Position numbers and translations under genes: made by a program
NCBI GenBank assembly: GCA_016721115.1
Contig: JADKIW010000001.1
Location: 4,789,501-4,853,500 of the forward strand
Direction: 5' to 3'
From: Candidatus Defluviilinea proxima
GTDB lineage: Bacteria > Chloroflexota > Anaerolineae > Anaerolineales > Villigracilaceae
Length of the DNA: 64,000 bases
Shown: positions 33,155 to 40,688 of the stretch, one piece after another
Layout of the letters: each line of letters begins with the position of its first letter
How positions within the stretch are numbered: the stretch's first letter is position 1
Notes under the pieces: generated by a model
Databases searched by the model: none
Told to the model about the DNA's origin: nothing
What the model saw: only the letters and a program-made list of their open reading frames with translations

Positions 33155-33454
33155 GTGAACGAATCTCTTTCGAAACTCACAGATAGTTCCATACCGTGTC
33201 ATGAATGTCCTGCAGGCGTCATGCACAACCGCCACATCACCTACTTTACATGGCTGGGCGAGGAACTTGTCACGGTTCAAAACTTCCCAGCATGGGTATG
33301 CGACCTGTGCGGGAAACGGGAGTACGATGAACGTGCCATTGCCATGCTTGCCATGCTTCTCAACCCGGAAGCGGGCAAACCCACCCGCCGCGTCAAACGC
33401 GTACCTCAGCCTGGTTCTCGTAAACGAAATGTTCCGCCGCCTCCACTTGACTGA
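33155..33454 (+). CDS. YgiT-type zinc-finger protein
   Basis: 99 residues from a GTG at 33155. Four cysteines (PCHECPAG and CDLCGKREYDE) form the YgiT/MqsA-type zinc finger, with FTWLGEELVTVQNFPAW between. YgiT-type domains are best known as antitoxins paired with MqsR, but there is no toxin gene next to it. The last 30 residues are basic and Pro-rich (RRVKRVPQPGSRKR). The close spacing to lepB (1 nt) suggests co-transcription. Role unknown. Confidence 0.7.
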   Translation: MNESLSKLTDSSIPCHECPAGVMHNRHITYFTWLGEELVTVQNFPAWVCDLCGKREYDERAIAMLAMLLNPEAGKPTRRVKRVPQPGSRKRNVPPPPLD

Positions 33455-33480
33455 CGGTTGATAACGACAAGGAAAAGATC

Positions 33481-34029
33481 ATGGATTCATCTCAACGCAC
33501 TTATCGTTTTCTCCCTGCCGATGTATACACCGCTGGCTACCGTATCGTTGGTAAGATCATGGTTGCCGCCAACGGTATCATGGGCGTCATGAACGATTCG
33601 ACAAAGTCCCATCTTGAGATCCATGATGCCAGATTGGCACGCATTCATATGCCAACCAAACTGGTTGACCACTATGAGCTAGTGCGCCTCGTCAAGTCAC
33701 AGGTGAGTGCGGTCTGCGCGGCACGGCGTGAAGATCTTGGACCCACAAACATTGTGCGTGGTGGATATTCCAATATCGTAGAGCTTCAAGCGCGTATTGC
33801 CACGAATATCTTTGAGGTTGATGGCAAACTTCAAGTAGCTGGACGTTTTGATTTCGTCACTTTGATGTCTGATAAAACGCGCAACTTCATCCCCATGTTC
33901 GATGCGACACTCACGGCCATTATGCTCCCCAATTTGAAAGTAGAAAGTGCGGGCATCTTGTTCAACCGTGAAAAAGTAGATATGTTGGCCTTTGCCAATC
34001 AACGGGCAAAAGAAGAGAAAAACGCTTGA
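33481..34029 (+). CDS. Conserved protein of unknown function, 182 residues
   Basis: No family is recognised. It is a predicted soluble alpha/beta protein without signal or membrane helix. Segments: GKIMVAANGIMGVMNDSTKS, HLEIHDARLARIHMPTKL, and ESAGILFNREKVDML. It starts 26 nt after the zinc-finger gene; AAGGAAAAG lies 6 nt before the ATG. Its position before the tRNA gene suggests it ends the lepB unit. Confidence 0.6.
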   Translation: MDSSQRTYRFLPADVYTAGYRIVGKIMVAANGIMGVMNDSTKSHLEIHDARLARIHMPTKLVDHYELVRLVKSQVSAVCAARREDLGPTNIVRGGYSNIVELQARIATNIFEVDGKLQVAGRFDFVTLMSDKTRNFIPMFDATLTAIMLPNLKVESAGILFNREKVDMLAFANQRAKEEKNA

Positions 34030-34054
34030 CCGTTACACGGTGGGATGATAAAAT
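34026..34054 (+). promoter_or_regulatory. Sigma-70 promoter of tRNA-Glu
   Basis: TTGACC (34026-34031), a 17-nt spacer, and an extended -10 TGaTAAAAT (TAAAAT 34049-34054). It starts inside the end of the preceding gene and lies 17 nt before the tRNA. Confidence 0.75.
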
Positions 34055-34071
34055 CCGCCCGCTTAAGAAAT

Positions 34072-34144
34072 GCCCCCATCGTCTAGTGGACTAGGACGCA
34101 GCCCTTTCAAGGCTACGACCGGGGTTCGAATCCCCGTGGGGGCA
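34072..34144 (+). tRNA. tRNA-Glu (anticodon TTC)
   Basis: 73 nt. The acceptor stem is GCCCCCA/TGGGGGC with discriminator A. D arm around GTCTAGTGGACTAGGAC, anticodon loop CTTTCAA closed by AGCC/GGCT, and T arm GGGGTTCGAATCCCC. The CCA end is not encoded. The GCCCCCATCGTCTAGTGG start is a classic bacterial tRNA-Glu. Confidence 0.95.
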
Positions 34145-34153
34145 CTTCACAAG

Positions 34154-34177
34154 AACATGCTTTGTGCATGTTTTTTG
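34154..34177. terminator. Terminator after tRNA-Glu
   Basis: AACATGC (34154-34160) pairs with GCATGTT (34166-34172), followed by TTTTTGTTT. It ends the tRNA transcript; the stop codon of the convergent wzt-like gene follows at 34179. Confidence 0.7.
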
Positions 34178-34178
34178 T

Positions 34179-35453
34179 TTAATCTTTTATCACTTCATTT
34201 TGCCAAGTCTGATCAATGACCACCCAAGCTCCATGACTGGCATCCCATGTTTCTTGTAGCACCCCACCAAAAGTCTCGATCCTTACAATCAACGCATCCT
34301 CGATCTTATCCAGCACATGATGGTCTTGATGCACCATAATCGTGACACTAATCGTACCAGAGGCAAGCGGCAGTTTTTCTACATGACAAGTCAGCTTACC
34401 GGAAGAACCCATATCCATTCCATTGCCTACGCGTAAGCTGTTACACATCCGTGCCACCACCTCCCCATTGAGTGTTTTGAGTAAAATTTCAAACTCAATA
34501 GGTTTCTCAGAATGTAATTGTTGCTTCTTATATTCGATTCTGAAATTGACGGGCATACCGCTCGTGAGAGTTTCAAGCAAAACCCCGCTATCATCATAGA
34601 TCCCAAAGTTGGTCACTTCAATGCCTTGAGGCTTGGCGCCCTTGCGCCCTGCACGAAGGTTATCCACCACACCTTCTCTGACTCCAGAAATATAATGTTC
34701 AATAGCAGATTGAACCGATCCTACCGGAAAGGTAACAGTCCCATGCTCCAAAACCAGAGCTTTGTTACAAAGCGATGCCACTGTGGTCATATTATGACTG
34801 ACAAACAGGATCGTACCGCCATCATTGGAAACATCCCTAATCTTTTGGATGCTTTTCTCGCGAAAGGAAGCATCTCCCACTGATAACACTTCGTCCACCA
34901 ACAACACATTCGGTTTCAAGTGGACTGCAATGGAGAAAGCAAGGCGAACCTCCATACCAGAAGAGAATCTTTTTACAGGTGTCTCCAGAAACTCTTCCAC
35001 ACCGGAGAAAGCAACGATCTCATCAAACTTTTTTCTGATCTCCGCACGCGGCATCCCCAAGATTGCTCCGCTGGTAAAGATATTTTCGCGTCCGGTCAAC
35101 TCAGAATGAAAGCCGGTACCCACTTCCAACAACGAACCGACTCTTCCATACACAACAGCCCGTCCCGATGTTGGCTCAGTCACTCTGCCCAATATCTTGA
35201 GCATGGTACTCTTGCCTGCGCCATTTCGCCCGATGATCCCGATCACATCTCCCTCTCGCGCTTCAAATGAGACATCTTTCAGTGCCCAAAAATCGACCTT
35301 CTTTTCCTTTACCGGTTTTCCACTAAAGCGGTTTACAACGCGAGCAATATCATCTGCAAGCACACCTCGGTTCTGCCACCAGCCAAGTCCAACACTGGGG
35401 CGGATGCGATACAGTTTCGATAAGTTTTCAACTTGAATAAGTTTGTCTGCCAT
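34179..35453 (-). CDS. Polysaccharide ABC exporter ATPase (Wzt-like)
   Basis: 424 residues. ABC ATPase domain: Walker A GIIGRNGAGKSTMLKIL, signature KRFSSGMEVRLAFSIA, Walker B KPNVLLVDEVLSVGD and switch His in ILFVSHNMTT. The SSGM signature and LLEVGTGFHSELTGREN are typical of O-antigen/teichoic-acid exporters. The extra 170 residues after the ATPase (from about 255) form a C-terminal beta domain like the Wzt carbohydrate-binding domain. It overlaps the permease gene by 1 nt (TAATG). With the permease, it should export a surface polysaccharide. Confidence 0.9.
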   Translation of the reverse strand: MADKLIQVENLSKLYRIRPSVGLGWWQNRGVLADDIARVVNRFSGKPVKEKKVDFWALKDVSFEAREGDVIGIIGRNGAGKSTMLKILGRVTEPTSGRAVVYGRVGSLLEVGTGFHSELTGRENIFTSGAILGMPRAEIRKKFDEIVAFSGVEEFLETPVKRFSSGMEVRLAFSIAVHLKPNVLLVDEVLSVGDASFREKSIQKIRDVSNDGGTILFVSHNMTTVASLCNKALVLEHGTVTFPVGSVQSAIEHYISGVREGVVDNLRAGRKGAKPQGIEVTNFGIYDDSGVLLETLTSGMPVNFRIEYKKQQLHSEKPIEFEILLKTLNGEVVARMCNSLRVGNGMDMGSSGKLTCHVEKLPLASGTISVTIMVHQDHHVLDKIEDALIVRIETFGGVLQETWDASHGAWVVIDQTWQNEVIKD

Positions 35454-36316
35454 TAAATCACATCCGCAAATTTGCGTTCAAGGCGATGAAAAACAGCCAA
35501 GCCGAACACAAATAAAATAGTGCTGATAACAAATGAGTATAGGATCGAATCCAAAGGAAATTTCATGGTACCAAATAACGCCCAACGAAATCCATCGATG
35601 ATCCCGACGAGGGGGTTGAGGTCGTAGACCCAGCTCCACGAAGGCGGAATCAGATTCGAAGAGTAGGCAAGAGGCGAGGCATACATCCAAACCTGAATAA
35701 TAAAAGGAAGGACGTAAGTGAAGTCGCGGTAATACACATTCAGGGCGGCGAACGCAATTCCCACGCCAACCGCCAAAAGCAAGGTAAATAGCAACAAAAA
35801 AGGGATAGCCAGCATATTGATCGAAAACGGAATCTTATAAATAACAAACAAAACCAGCATGATACCGAAAGAAATCAAAAAATCAATCAAAGTTGAAAGA
35901 GCACTCGCAATCGGTATGATGATCCTGGGAAAGAATATTTTTGTAATTAGGCGGATGTCCCGTGTTAGGCTAATGCCAGATCGTTGCAAAGATTGCGAGA
36001 AAACGCCCCATGGCAACAACCCAGCAAATGCGAACAACTCGTAGGACACGTTATCTGATGCAACATTCATCAAACGACCGAAAACAATCGTAAAGATAGC
36101 CGTCGTCATCAATGGCTGGAGCACTACCCACGCCACCCCCAGAAATGTTTGACGATACCGCAGTTGTATCTCTCGTTGGGCCAAGATGAAAAAAAGTTCA
36201 CGATAAGCCCAAACTCCCTTCAAGTTTATGCCAAATAAGCCTTTTGCTGGCTCAATCACGATCTTTGGCAAGTTCGAATTCGATTTTTCCAATTTAAACG
36301 GGGCTCCTTGAAACAT
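35453..36316 (-). CDS. Polysaccharide ABC exporter permease (Wzm-like)
   Basis: 287 residues, ABC-2 family. Six helices follow a cytosolic N-terminus with WAYRELFFILAQREIQLRYR, then FLGVAWVVLQPLMTTAIFTI and VNVYYRDFTYVLPFIIQVWM. The QRE.Q.RYRQTFLG motif is the coupling region of the Wzm/TagG group. It lies upstream of the ATPase gene and shares a stop/start overlap with it. The -10-like TATCAT lies 8 nt before the ATG, so the transcript may be leaderless. Substrate is unknown, but the neighbouring membrane protein and kinase point to cell-envelope sugars. Confidence 0.9.
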   Translation of the reverse strand: MFQGAPFKLEKSNSNLPKIVIEPAKGLFGINLKGVWAYRELFFILAQREIQLRYRQTFLGVAWVVLQPLMTTAIFTIVFGRLMNVASDNVSYELFAFAGLLPWGVFSQSLQRSGISLTRDIRLITKIFFPRIIIPIASALSTLIDFLISFGIMLVLFVIYKIPFSINMLAIPFLLLFTLLLAVGVGIAFAALNVYYRDFTYVLPFIIQVWMYASPLAYSSNLIPPSWSWVYDLNPLVGIIDGFRWALFGTMKFPLDSILYSFVISTILFVFGLAVFHRLERKFADVI

Positions 36317-36416
36317 TTGAAAATATGATACTGGTAAAACTTGACACTAACCAAGATTATAAAGCACTGTTCTCATCGTTAGCCCGTGTAATAAACGACA
36401 CTTTACATAATACTTG

Positions 36417-36456
36417 AATAAAAAAATCAGACCAGCAAAGGTCTGATTTTTTTATT
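36417..36456. terminator. Bidirectional terminator between wzm and the ROK gene
   Basis: AATAAAAAAATCAGACC (36417-36433) pairs with GGTCTGATTTTTTTATT (36440-36456), a perfect 17-bp stem with a 6-nt loop. It ends the ROK gene transcript. Confidence 0.85.
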
Positions 36457-36477
36457 CATTACAGACTATCGTAGCAC

Positions 36478-37509
36478 TTACGCTCTATCCCTATACAAAG
36501 CAGATAACGCCGCGCCGATGGCTTGTGAAAGGTCACCTAATGCCGCAGGAACAATAGTAATGACATCACGTTGGAAGGGCCACAGATATTCACGTGCAGT
36601 AGAACGCACGATACTCAAGTAACGTTCACGGAAAGCAGTGGTGGTCGCTTCGGGATCCATCAGGCCACCACCGATAACTACAAACTTGGGATCAAGGGGC
36701 ATGGCTAAATTGGCAACATGTAAGCCCATGGCTTTGGCTTGGAAATCAAATATCTCAACAGCAAGCGGGTCGCCCTTTTGCGCAAGTCCGCGCAACGAGA
36801 AGGCACGTTCCTTCATGCTGAGCGAGGATTTTGCCAGTTCATGCTCAGGGTATTTTTCCAATTTATCAGCGAGCAAATTAGGAAGCCCCGCAAGACAAGT
36901 ATACATTTCGATACAACCCCAGGTACGTCCACAACCACATGTATAAGGTTTGGCATCCAACAAATGCAAGAGAGCAGGCATGTGACCAGCTTCCATGCCA
37001 GCCAGCGTATCACCACTTAGCGCAAATCCATTTTCGTCAATATAGGCACAGCCTAGACCAGAGCCGGGGGCCAGCAACACAACTGTCCCTTTGTTGTTGC
37101 CGCGCGCATGTTGCGCTTCCGCTACACCGCCCATATCGCCATCGTTGCCAACAGTCAATGGAATGGCACGTCCGGCACGTTCAGATAAGGCATTGCTATA
37201 GGCAGTATGTACATCAAAGCCAGTAAAACTATCCGGCAGGTTGGCTGAGTGATCGAAAACACCATATCGTTGAAATGGACCTGGGACAGCCAGCCCTACC
37301 CCGCCGACTTGATCCCATTTGAGAGAATTCATAGCGAGGTAGTTATCGATCGCTTCCACCCAACTGCGGACAACTGCTTCGGGACCGCTCGCTGAATTGG
37401 TGGATGCTTGCAATAGTTTTGTCGAGATGGTTGAACCGTCTCTCCAGACCCCGCCCACCTTGGAAGTGGTTGCGCCGCCGTCCGTGCCGATATAAATCAC
37501 TTTGTTCAT
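36478..37509 (-). CDS. ROK family sugar kinase
   Basis: 343 residues. Phosphate-binding loop IGTDGGATTSKVGG near the N-terminus, GLAVPGPFQ, the catalytic region VGNDGDMGGVAEA, LAPGSGLGCAYI, and the ROK zinc site CGCGRTWGCIEMYT. The family phosphorylates glucose, N-acetylglucosamine or similar sugars, or acts as a regulator; no DNA-binding domain is present, so a kinase is likely. The exact sugar is not clear from the sequence. It lies downstream (on the minus strand) of the GT-C-like gene and upstream of the ABC exporter. Confidence 0.88.
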   Translation of the reverse strand: MNKVIYIGTDGGATTSKVGGVWRDGSTISTKLLQASTNSASGPEAVVRSWVEAIDNYLAMNSLKWDQVGGVGLAVPGPFQRYGVFDHSANLPDSFTGFDVHTAYSNALSERAGRAIPLTVGNDGDMGGVAEAQHARGNNKGTVVLLAPGSGLGCAYIDENGFALSGDTLAGMEAGHMPALLHLLDAKPYTCGCGRTWGCIEMYTCLAGLPNLLADKLEKYPEHELAKSSLSMKERAFSLRGLAQKGDPLAVEIFDFQAKAMGLHVANLAMPLDPKFVVIGGGLMDPEATTTAFRERYLSIVRSTAREYLWPFQRDVITIVPAALGDLSQAIGAALSALYRDRA

Positions 37510-37603
37510 ATGCTGTTTTCTGCTTTCCTATACGATTTTTATTTGCCTTATAGAACAGGCCGTATTTTACTATTTGAACGGTCACATGTAAATTTGCAAA
37601 GGC

Positions 37604-39226
37604 TTACTTCTGGCTAAAATATTCCTGATATATGTCATCTCTAACGAAAACAAGGCCGAAGTGATTTCTAAAGACCAACTGATATCCTTCAATATCACCC
37701 GTATCTGCATCACGATAAAAGAGCTGGCTTCGGGCAAACGATTCAGGGTTAATACCCTGAACGCCCGGGGTAAGATAATCATAAATGCGTTGTTGCATTA
37801 CCATCAACACTTCAAAATCGCGTGAGCGGATATAGTCATAATCCAAAGGCTTGAACACTGCTTCTGTTGTCCAGTTTGCGGTACGAGGGAAATACATACG
37901 GACATCACGATATACAAAAATACCAGTATCAGGCAAAGGTTTAAGCACATCTACGGCGAGATCATAGAATTGCAAAGCAGGTTTATCCTGCGTCTTGTTT
38001 AAATAGCTGAAATACCTTTGAACATCAGATACAGTAAAAGCTGAGAGTTGAAGCACGATCGCTAGACTAAATACAATTTGCGAGATGATGCCAATGTTTT
38101 TCGAAAATGGAGATTTAAGTAGCGACCGAAAATCAGGAACTTCATCAGGCAAATACGCCATCATTGTAGAAAACAAAGGCAACGCTACGGGTATCCAATA
38201 TTGAAATTTGAAGTTCGTGATCCAAAACACGAGAACGGACAATGGGATCGCCCATGTGATGATAATGATATTGAGTAATCGATTCTTATCCTTCACGATT
38301 CCATGCACACATGCAAACAGAGCCAGGAGCAGGAAAAGACCGTTCCCAAAATATCCAGTGAGGTCGGGTAGCGAGATCAAGAAGCCCTTCGGATACAAGA
38401 CCCAGTATCCTGAATACAACTCCACTGATTGTCTTTCCATGAGGGCAAAGTAATCTTTTCGAACTCCACTATAGACCAGAGTTGGGTTGGCAAATAAATA
38501 GGCGGCGAACATGCACGCGATAAAGCCCAATCCCATCAAGAAGAGCTTCCATAGAGATAACTTCTTAATGAAAAATCCCAACAGCAAATAGACGGCAATG
38601 GTCAGGAAGAAATAAAAGCCTATACCCTTTGTGCCTGCAGAGAATCCGCACATGACGGCCGCAATATAAAAATTAGAACCAAATCGCAGTTCATCCTTGT
38701 TCAAAAAATAGATCACAAGCACGGATAATAACGTCACCATGCTATCGGGGTGCCACCAGAAATTATTGCGCACAACCGCAGGAATACTCAACAGCAACAA
38801 TGTCAGCACTAGGGATTTGTAAGACTTGAACCCTGTTGTCATATACACCAGAAGTAGAACAGTCATCAGCATGGGTAACACACTGATGACCTGCCTCAAA
38901 ACAACCATGACTAGTGATATGTCGTTTATTAAACCTAAAGGTACAAGAGGAAGCAAAGACACAGCCGATACAGCAAAATAGGGAAACCCATAAAAATAGT
39001 ACTCATAAAAAGCGAAATTGATGAGTGCCTGCTTCACAGAATCAGCCGGGGCGATCATATCGAAAACATAAGGCAGTGGGACAGATTCGTCAGGCTCAAA
39101 CACAGCGACCATTTCAATATTCTTGGCGCCAACACGATTCGGGGCAATAAAGACAATAAAATAACAAACACAGGTCAACAGAGATAACCAAAAAAACGCA
39201 CTTGAATTCTTCAACGCCATTTTCAT
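37604..39226 (-). CDS. Multi-pass membrane protein, GT-C glycosyltransferase-like
   Basis: 540 residues, about eleven hydrophobic segments up to residue 400, then a soluble C-terminal domain of about 130 residues (DVLKPLPDTGIFVYRDVRMYF). The first outside loop has acidic EPDESVPLPYVFD, and short loops and aromatic residues recall ArnT/PMT-type glycosyltransferases that use lipid-linked sugars. No clear DE motif of a known class is identified, so this is tentative. AAAAGGA lies 8 nt before the ATG. It sits 14 nt downstream of the thioesterase gene. A similar architecture is at 59969. Confidence 0.65.
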   Translation of the reverse strand: MKMALKNSSAFFWLSLLTCVCYFIVFIAPNRVGAKNIEMVAVFEPDESVPLPYVFDMIAPADSVKQALINFAFYEYYFYGFPYFAVSAVSLLPLVPLGLINDISLVMVVLRQVISVLPMLMTVLLLVYMTTGFKSYKSLVLTLLLLSIPAVVRNNFWWHPDSMVTLLSVLVIYFLNKDELRFGSNFYIAAVMCGFSAGTKGIGFYFFLTIAVYLLLGFFIKKLSLWKLFLMGLGFIACMFAAYLFANPTLVYSGVRKDYFALMERQSVELYSGYWVLYPKGFLISLPDLTGYFGNGLFLLLALFACVHGIVKDKNRLLNIIIITWAIPLSVLVFWITNFKFQYWIPVALPLFSTMMAYLPDEVPDFRSLLKSPFSKNIGIISQIVFSLAIVLQLSAFTVSDVQRYFSYLNKTQDKPALQFYDLAVDVLKPLPDTGIFVYRDVRMYFPRTANWTTEAVFKPLDYDYIRSRDFEVLMVMQQRIYDYLTPGVQGINPESFARSQLFYRDADTGDIEGYQLVFRNHFGLVFVRDDIYQEYFSQK

Positions 39227-39240
39227 TACAAATGATCCTT

Positions 39241-39732
39241 TTAAAATTCGCCTTTGAGCAACTCATCCACCATGGACGCAGGGACCTGCACAGCGACCAC
39301 CTCCCCACGCACGGTAACGATGCCATTCGCAACAATCCATTCTTCGATGACAACCTTGCGCCCTTTATGTTCCTTTACTTTGCCACGTACTTCCAACTCA
39401 ACGCCGAGCGGTGTGGGCTTGAGATAATCCACATGCAAAGAGGCGGTTAGAAAGCGAGTATTGGGTTCAGAGTTCGGGTCTTGTTCTTTGGCGGCTTTAT
39501 AAGCCACTGCGGCGGCTGTACCTGTGCCATGACAATCAATCAGCGAGGCAAGCAACCCACCATAGACATATCCCGGCACAGAGATGTGATAAGGCTTTGG
39601 CATGAAGTGACAGGTCGATTCGTCACCGTCCCAATACGATTTGATTTGGTGTCCATGCTCATTAAGATTGCCACATCCGTAGCAGTGAGAAAGAGAGTCG
39701 GGGTAATAATCCTGAAAGGCTTTCTGAGTCAT
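39241..39732 (-). CDS. PaaI-type thioesterase (hotdog fold)
   Basis: 163 residues. N-terminal CYGCGNLNEHG with three cysteine/glycine residues, then the hotdog motif HISVPGYVYGGLLASLIDCHGTG and the strands LTASLHVDYLKPTPLGVELEV. It fits the 4HBT/PaaI family, which hydrolyses acyl-CoA thioesters. The CYGCG start is typical of the YgiW-like and UPF0152-type members in Chloroflexota and may bind zinc; that is inference. AAAGGA lies 5 nt before the ATG. Confidence 0.85.
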   Translation of the reverse strand: MTQKAFQDYYPDSLSHCYGCGNLNEHGHQIKSYWDGDESTCHFMPKPYHISVPGYVYGGLLASLIDCHGTGTAAAVAYKAAKEQDPNSEPNTRFLTASLHVDYLKPTPLGVELEVRGKVKEHKGRKVVIEEWIVANGIVTVRGEVVAVQVPASMVDELLKGEF

Positions 39733-39797
39733 GACATTCCTTTACCACTACAAAATACACAGGGAGAAAACTCTATTGAAACAGAATCAGCCGTCCC

Positions 39798-40634
39798 TTA
39801 ATTGCGAGGCGGGAGACCAGTTGAGAACCCTGCTAAAGGCGGAGTTGGCGTCAGAGATGGGGTTGGGCGCGGTGTGGGAGCATCCCCTTGTAAAACAAAT
39901 TGACCGACGACCTTATACTCGAGTCCCACGAAGATCTGCACTTGATACGTACCGGGCAAAAAGTCTTCAGGGGTGGCTTGCCATTCGGTGAAGCCATAAC
40001 CACCCAACTCACCATCCCACGGAATCGTTTCGTAATGTACCAATTGACCATCGCGATACCACAAAGCGGTCCATTGCGCTTTGGGCGTCATCTGATCATA
40101 CGTAAATACGGCACACATATAGTCGATGGGATTTTGAAAAATAGTATCGGCTGTGAATTCATTGAAGTTCGAACAATCGAGCGTGAAAAAAAGCGGACTA
40201 AATACCGCGCCGGGGTTGGGTGTGACATCGCTTTCAAATAACGCTTCAATCACAGGTGGGATGAATGGTGTGGGCGTGATAGTGGGCGTATCGGTCACAG
40301 ACGGCGTGTCGGTGATCGTGGGAGAGAGCGTGATGGTGGGAGATAATGTGATGGTGGGAGACAACGTGATGGTGGGCGAAAGTGTGATGGTAGGTGATGG
40401 TGGAAAATATTGATAAGCAACTGGCTCACCGAAGATGGAGAGCAGGATGGCTAACCCGATCAACATAACCCCACCCAGGACTGTGAAGATCCCGCCTCGT
40501 TGACGCTGGCGTTTGATTCTATAAAAAGTCAGTTTCCTCGCTGACAGCCATGCGCGGTAGCCTGAGCGGAAAACGATCAGCCCCCCGATGACTAGTAACG
40601 TGATTGCGGCAATGATGCCTGCACGAATATCCAT
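39798..40634 (-). CDS. Membrane-anchored protein with TPT stalk and C-terminal domain (short paralogue)
   Basis: 278 residues. Two helices (AGIIAAITLLVIGGLIVF; GGIFTVLGGVMLIGLAILLS) joined by a basic loop ARKLTFYRIKRQRQRGG. A stalk of repeated SPTITLSPTIT units follows, then a soluble domain of about 130 residues (LFFTLDCSNF, WTALWYRDGQLVHYETIPW, VQIFVGLEYKVVGQFVLQ) and a Pro/Thr end. The helix-loop-helix matches the start of the giant protein just upstream on the same strand, so the two are paralogues in design. The outside domain is all beta, perhaps Ig-like. A TATAAT (40642-40647) ends 7 nt before the ATG, indicating a leaderless mRNA. Confidence 0.7.
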   Translation of the reverse strand: MDIRAGIIAAITLLVIGGLIVFRSGYRAWLSARKLTFYRIKRQRQRGGIFTVLGGVMLIGLAILLSIFGEPVAYQYFPPSPTITLSPTITLSPTITLSPTITLSPTITDTPSVTDTPTITPTPFIPPVIEALFESDVTPNPGAVFSPLFFTLDCSNFNEFTADTIFQNPIDYMCAVFTYDQMTPKAQWTALWYRDGQLVHYETIPWDGELGGYGFTEWQATPEDFLPGTYQVQIFVGLEYKVVGQFVLQGDAPTPRPTPSLTPTPPLAGFSTGLPPRN

Positions 40635-40641
40635 ATAAGAA

Positions 40642-40647
40642 ATTATA
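40642..40647 (-). promoter_or_regulatory. -10 box (TATAAT) of a leaderless promoter
   Basis: TGcTATAAT, a consensus extended -10, then 7 nt and the ATG at 40634. No ribosome site is present between them. Confidence 0.6.
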
Positions 40648-40688
40648 GCATGCAGGGCAAATTCGCGAATTTGCCATGTGGATATTTG

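Noticed and set aside
33155..33454. YgiT-type protein as antitoxin of an MqsR-like toxin pair
   Set aside because: No small toxin gene lies beside it; it follows lepB by 1 nt and looks like a stand-alone zinc finger.
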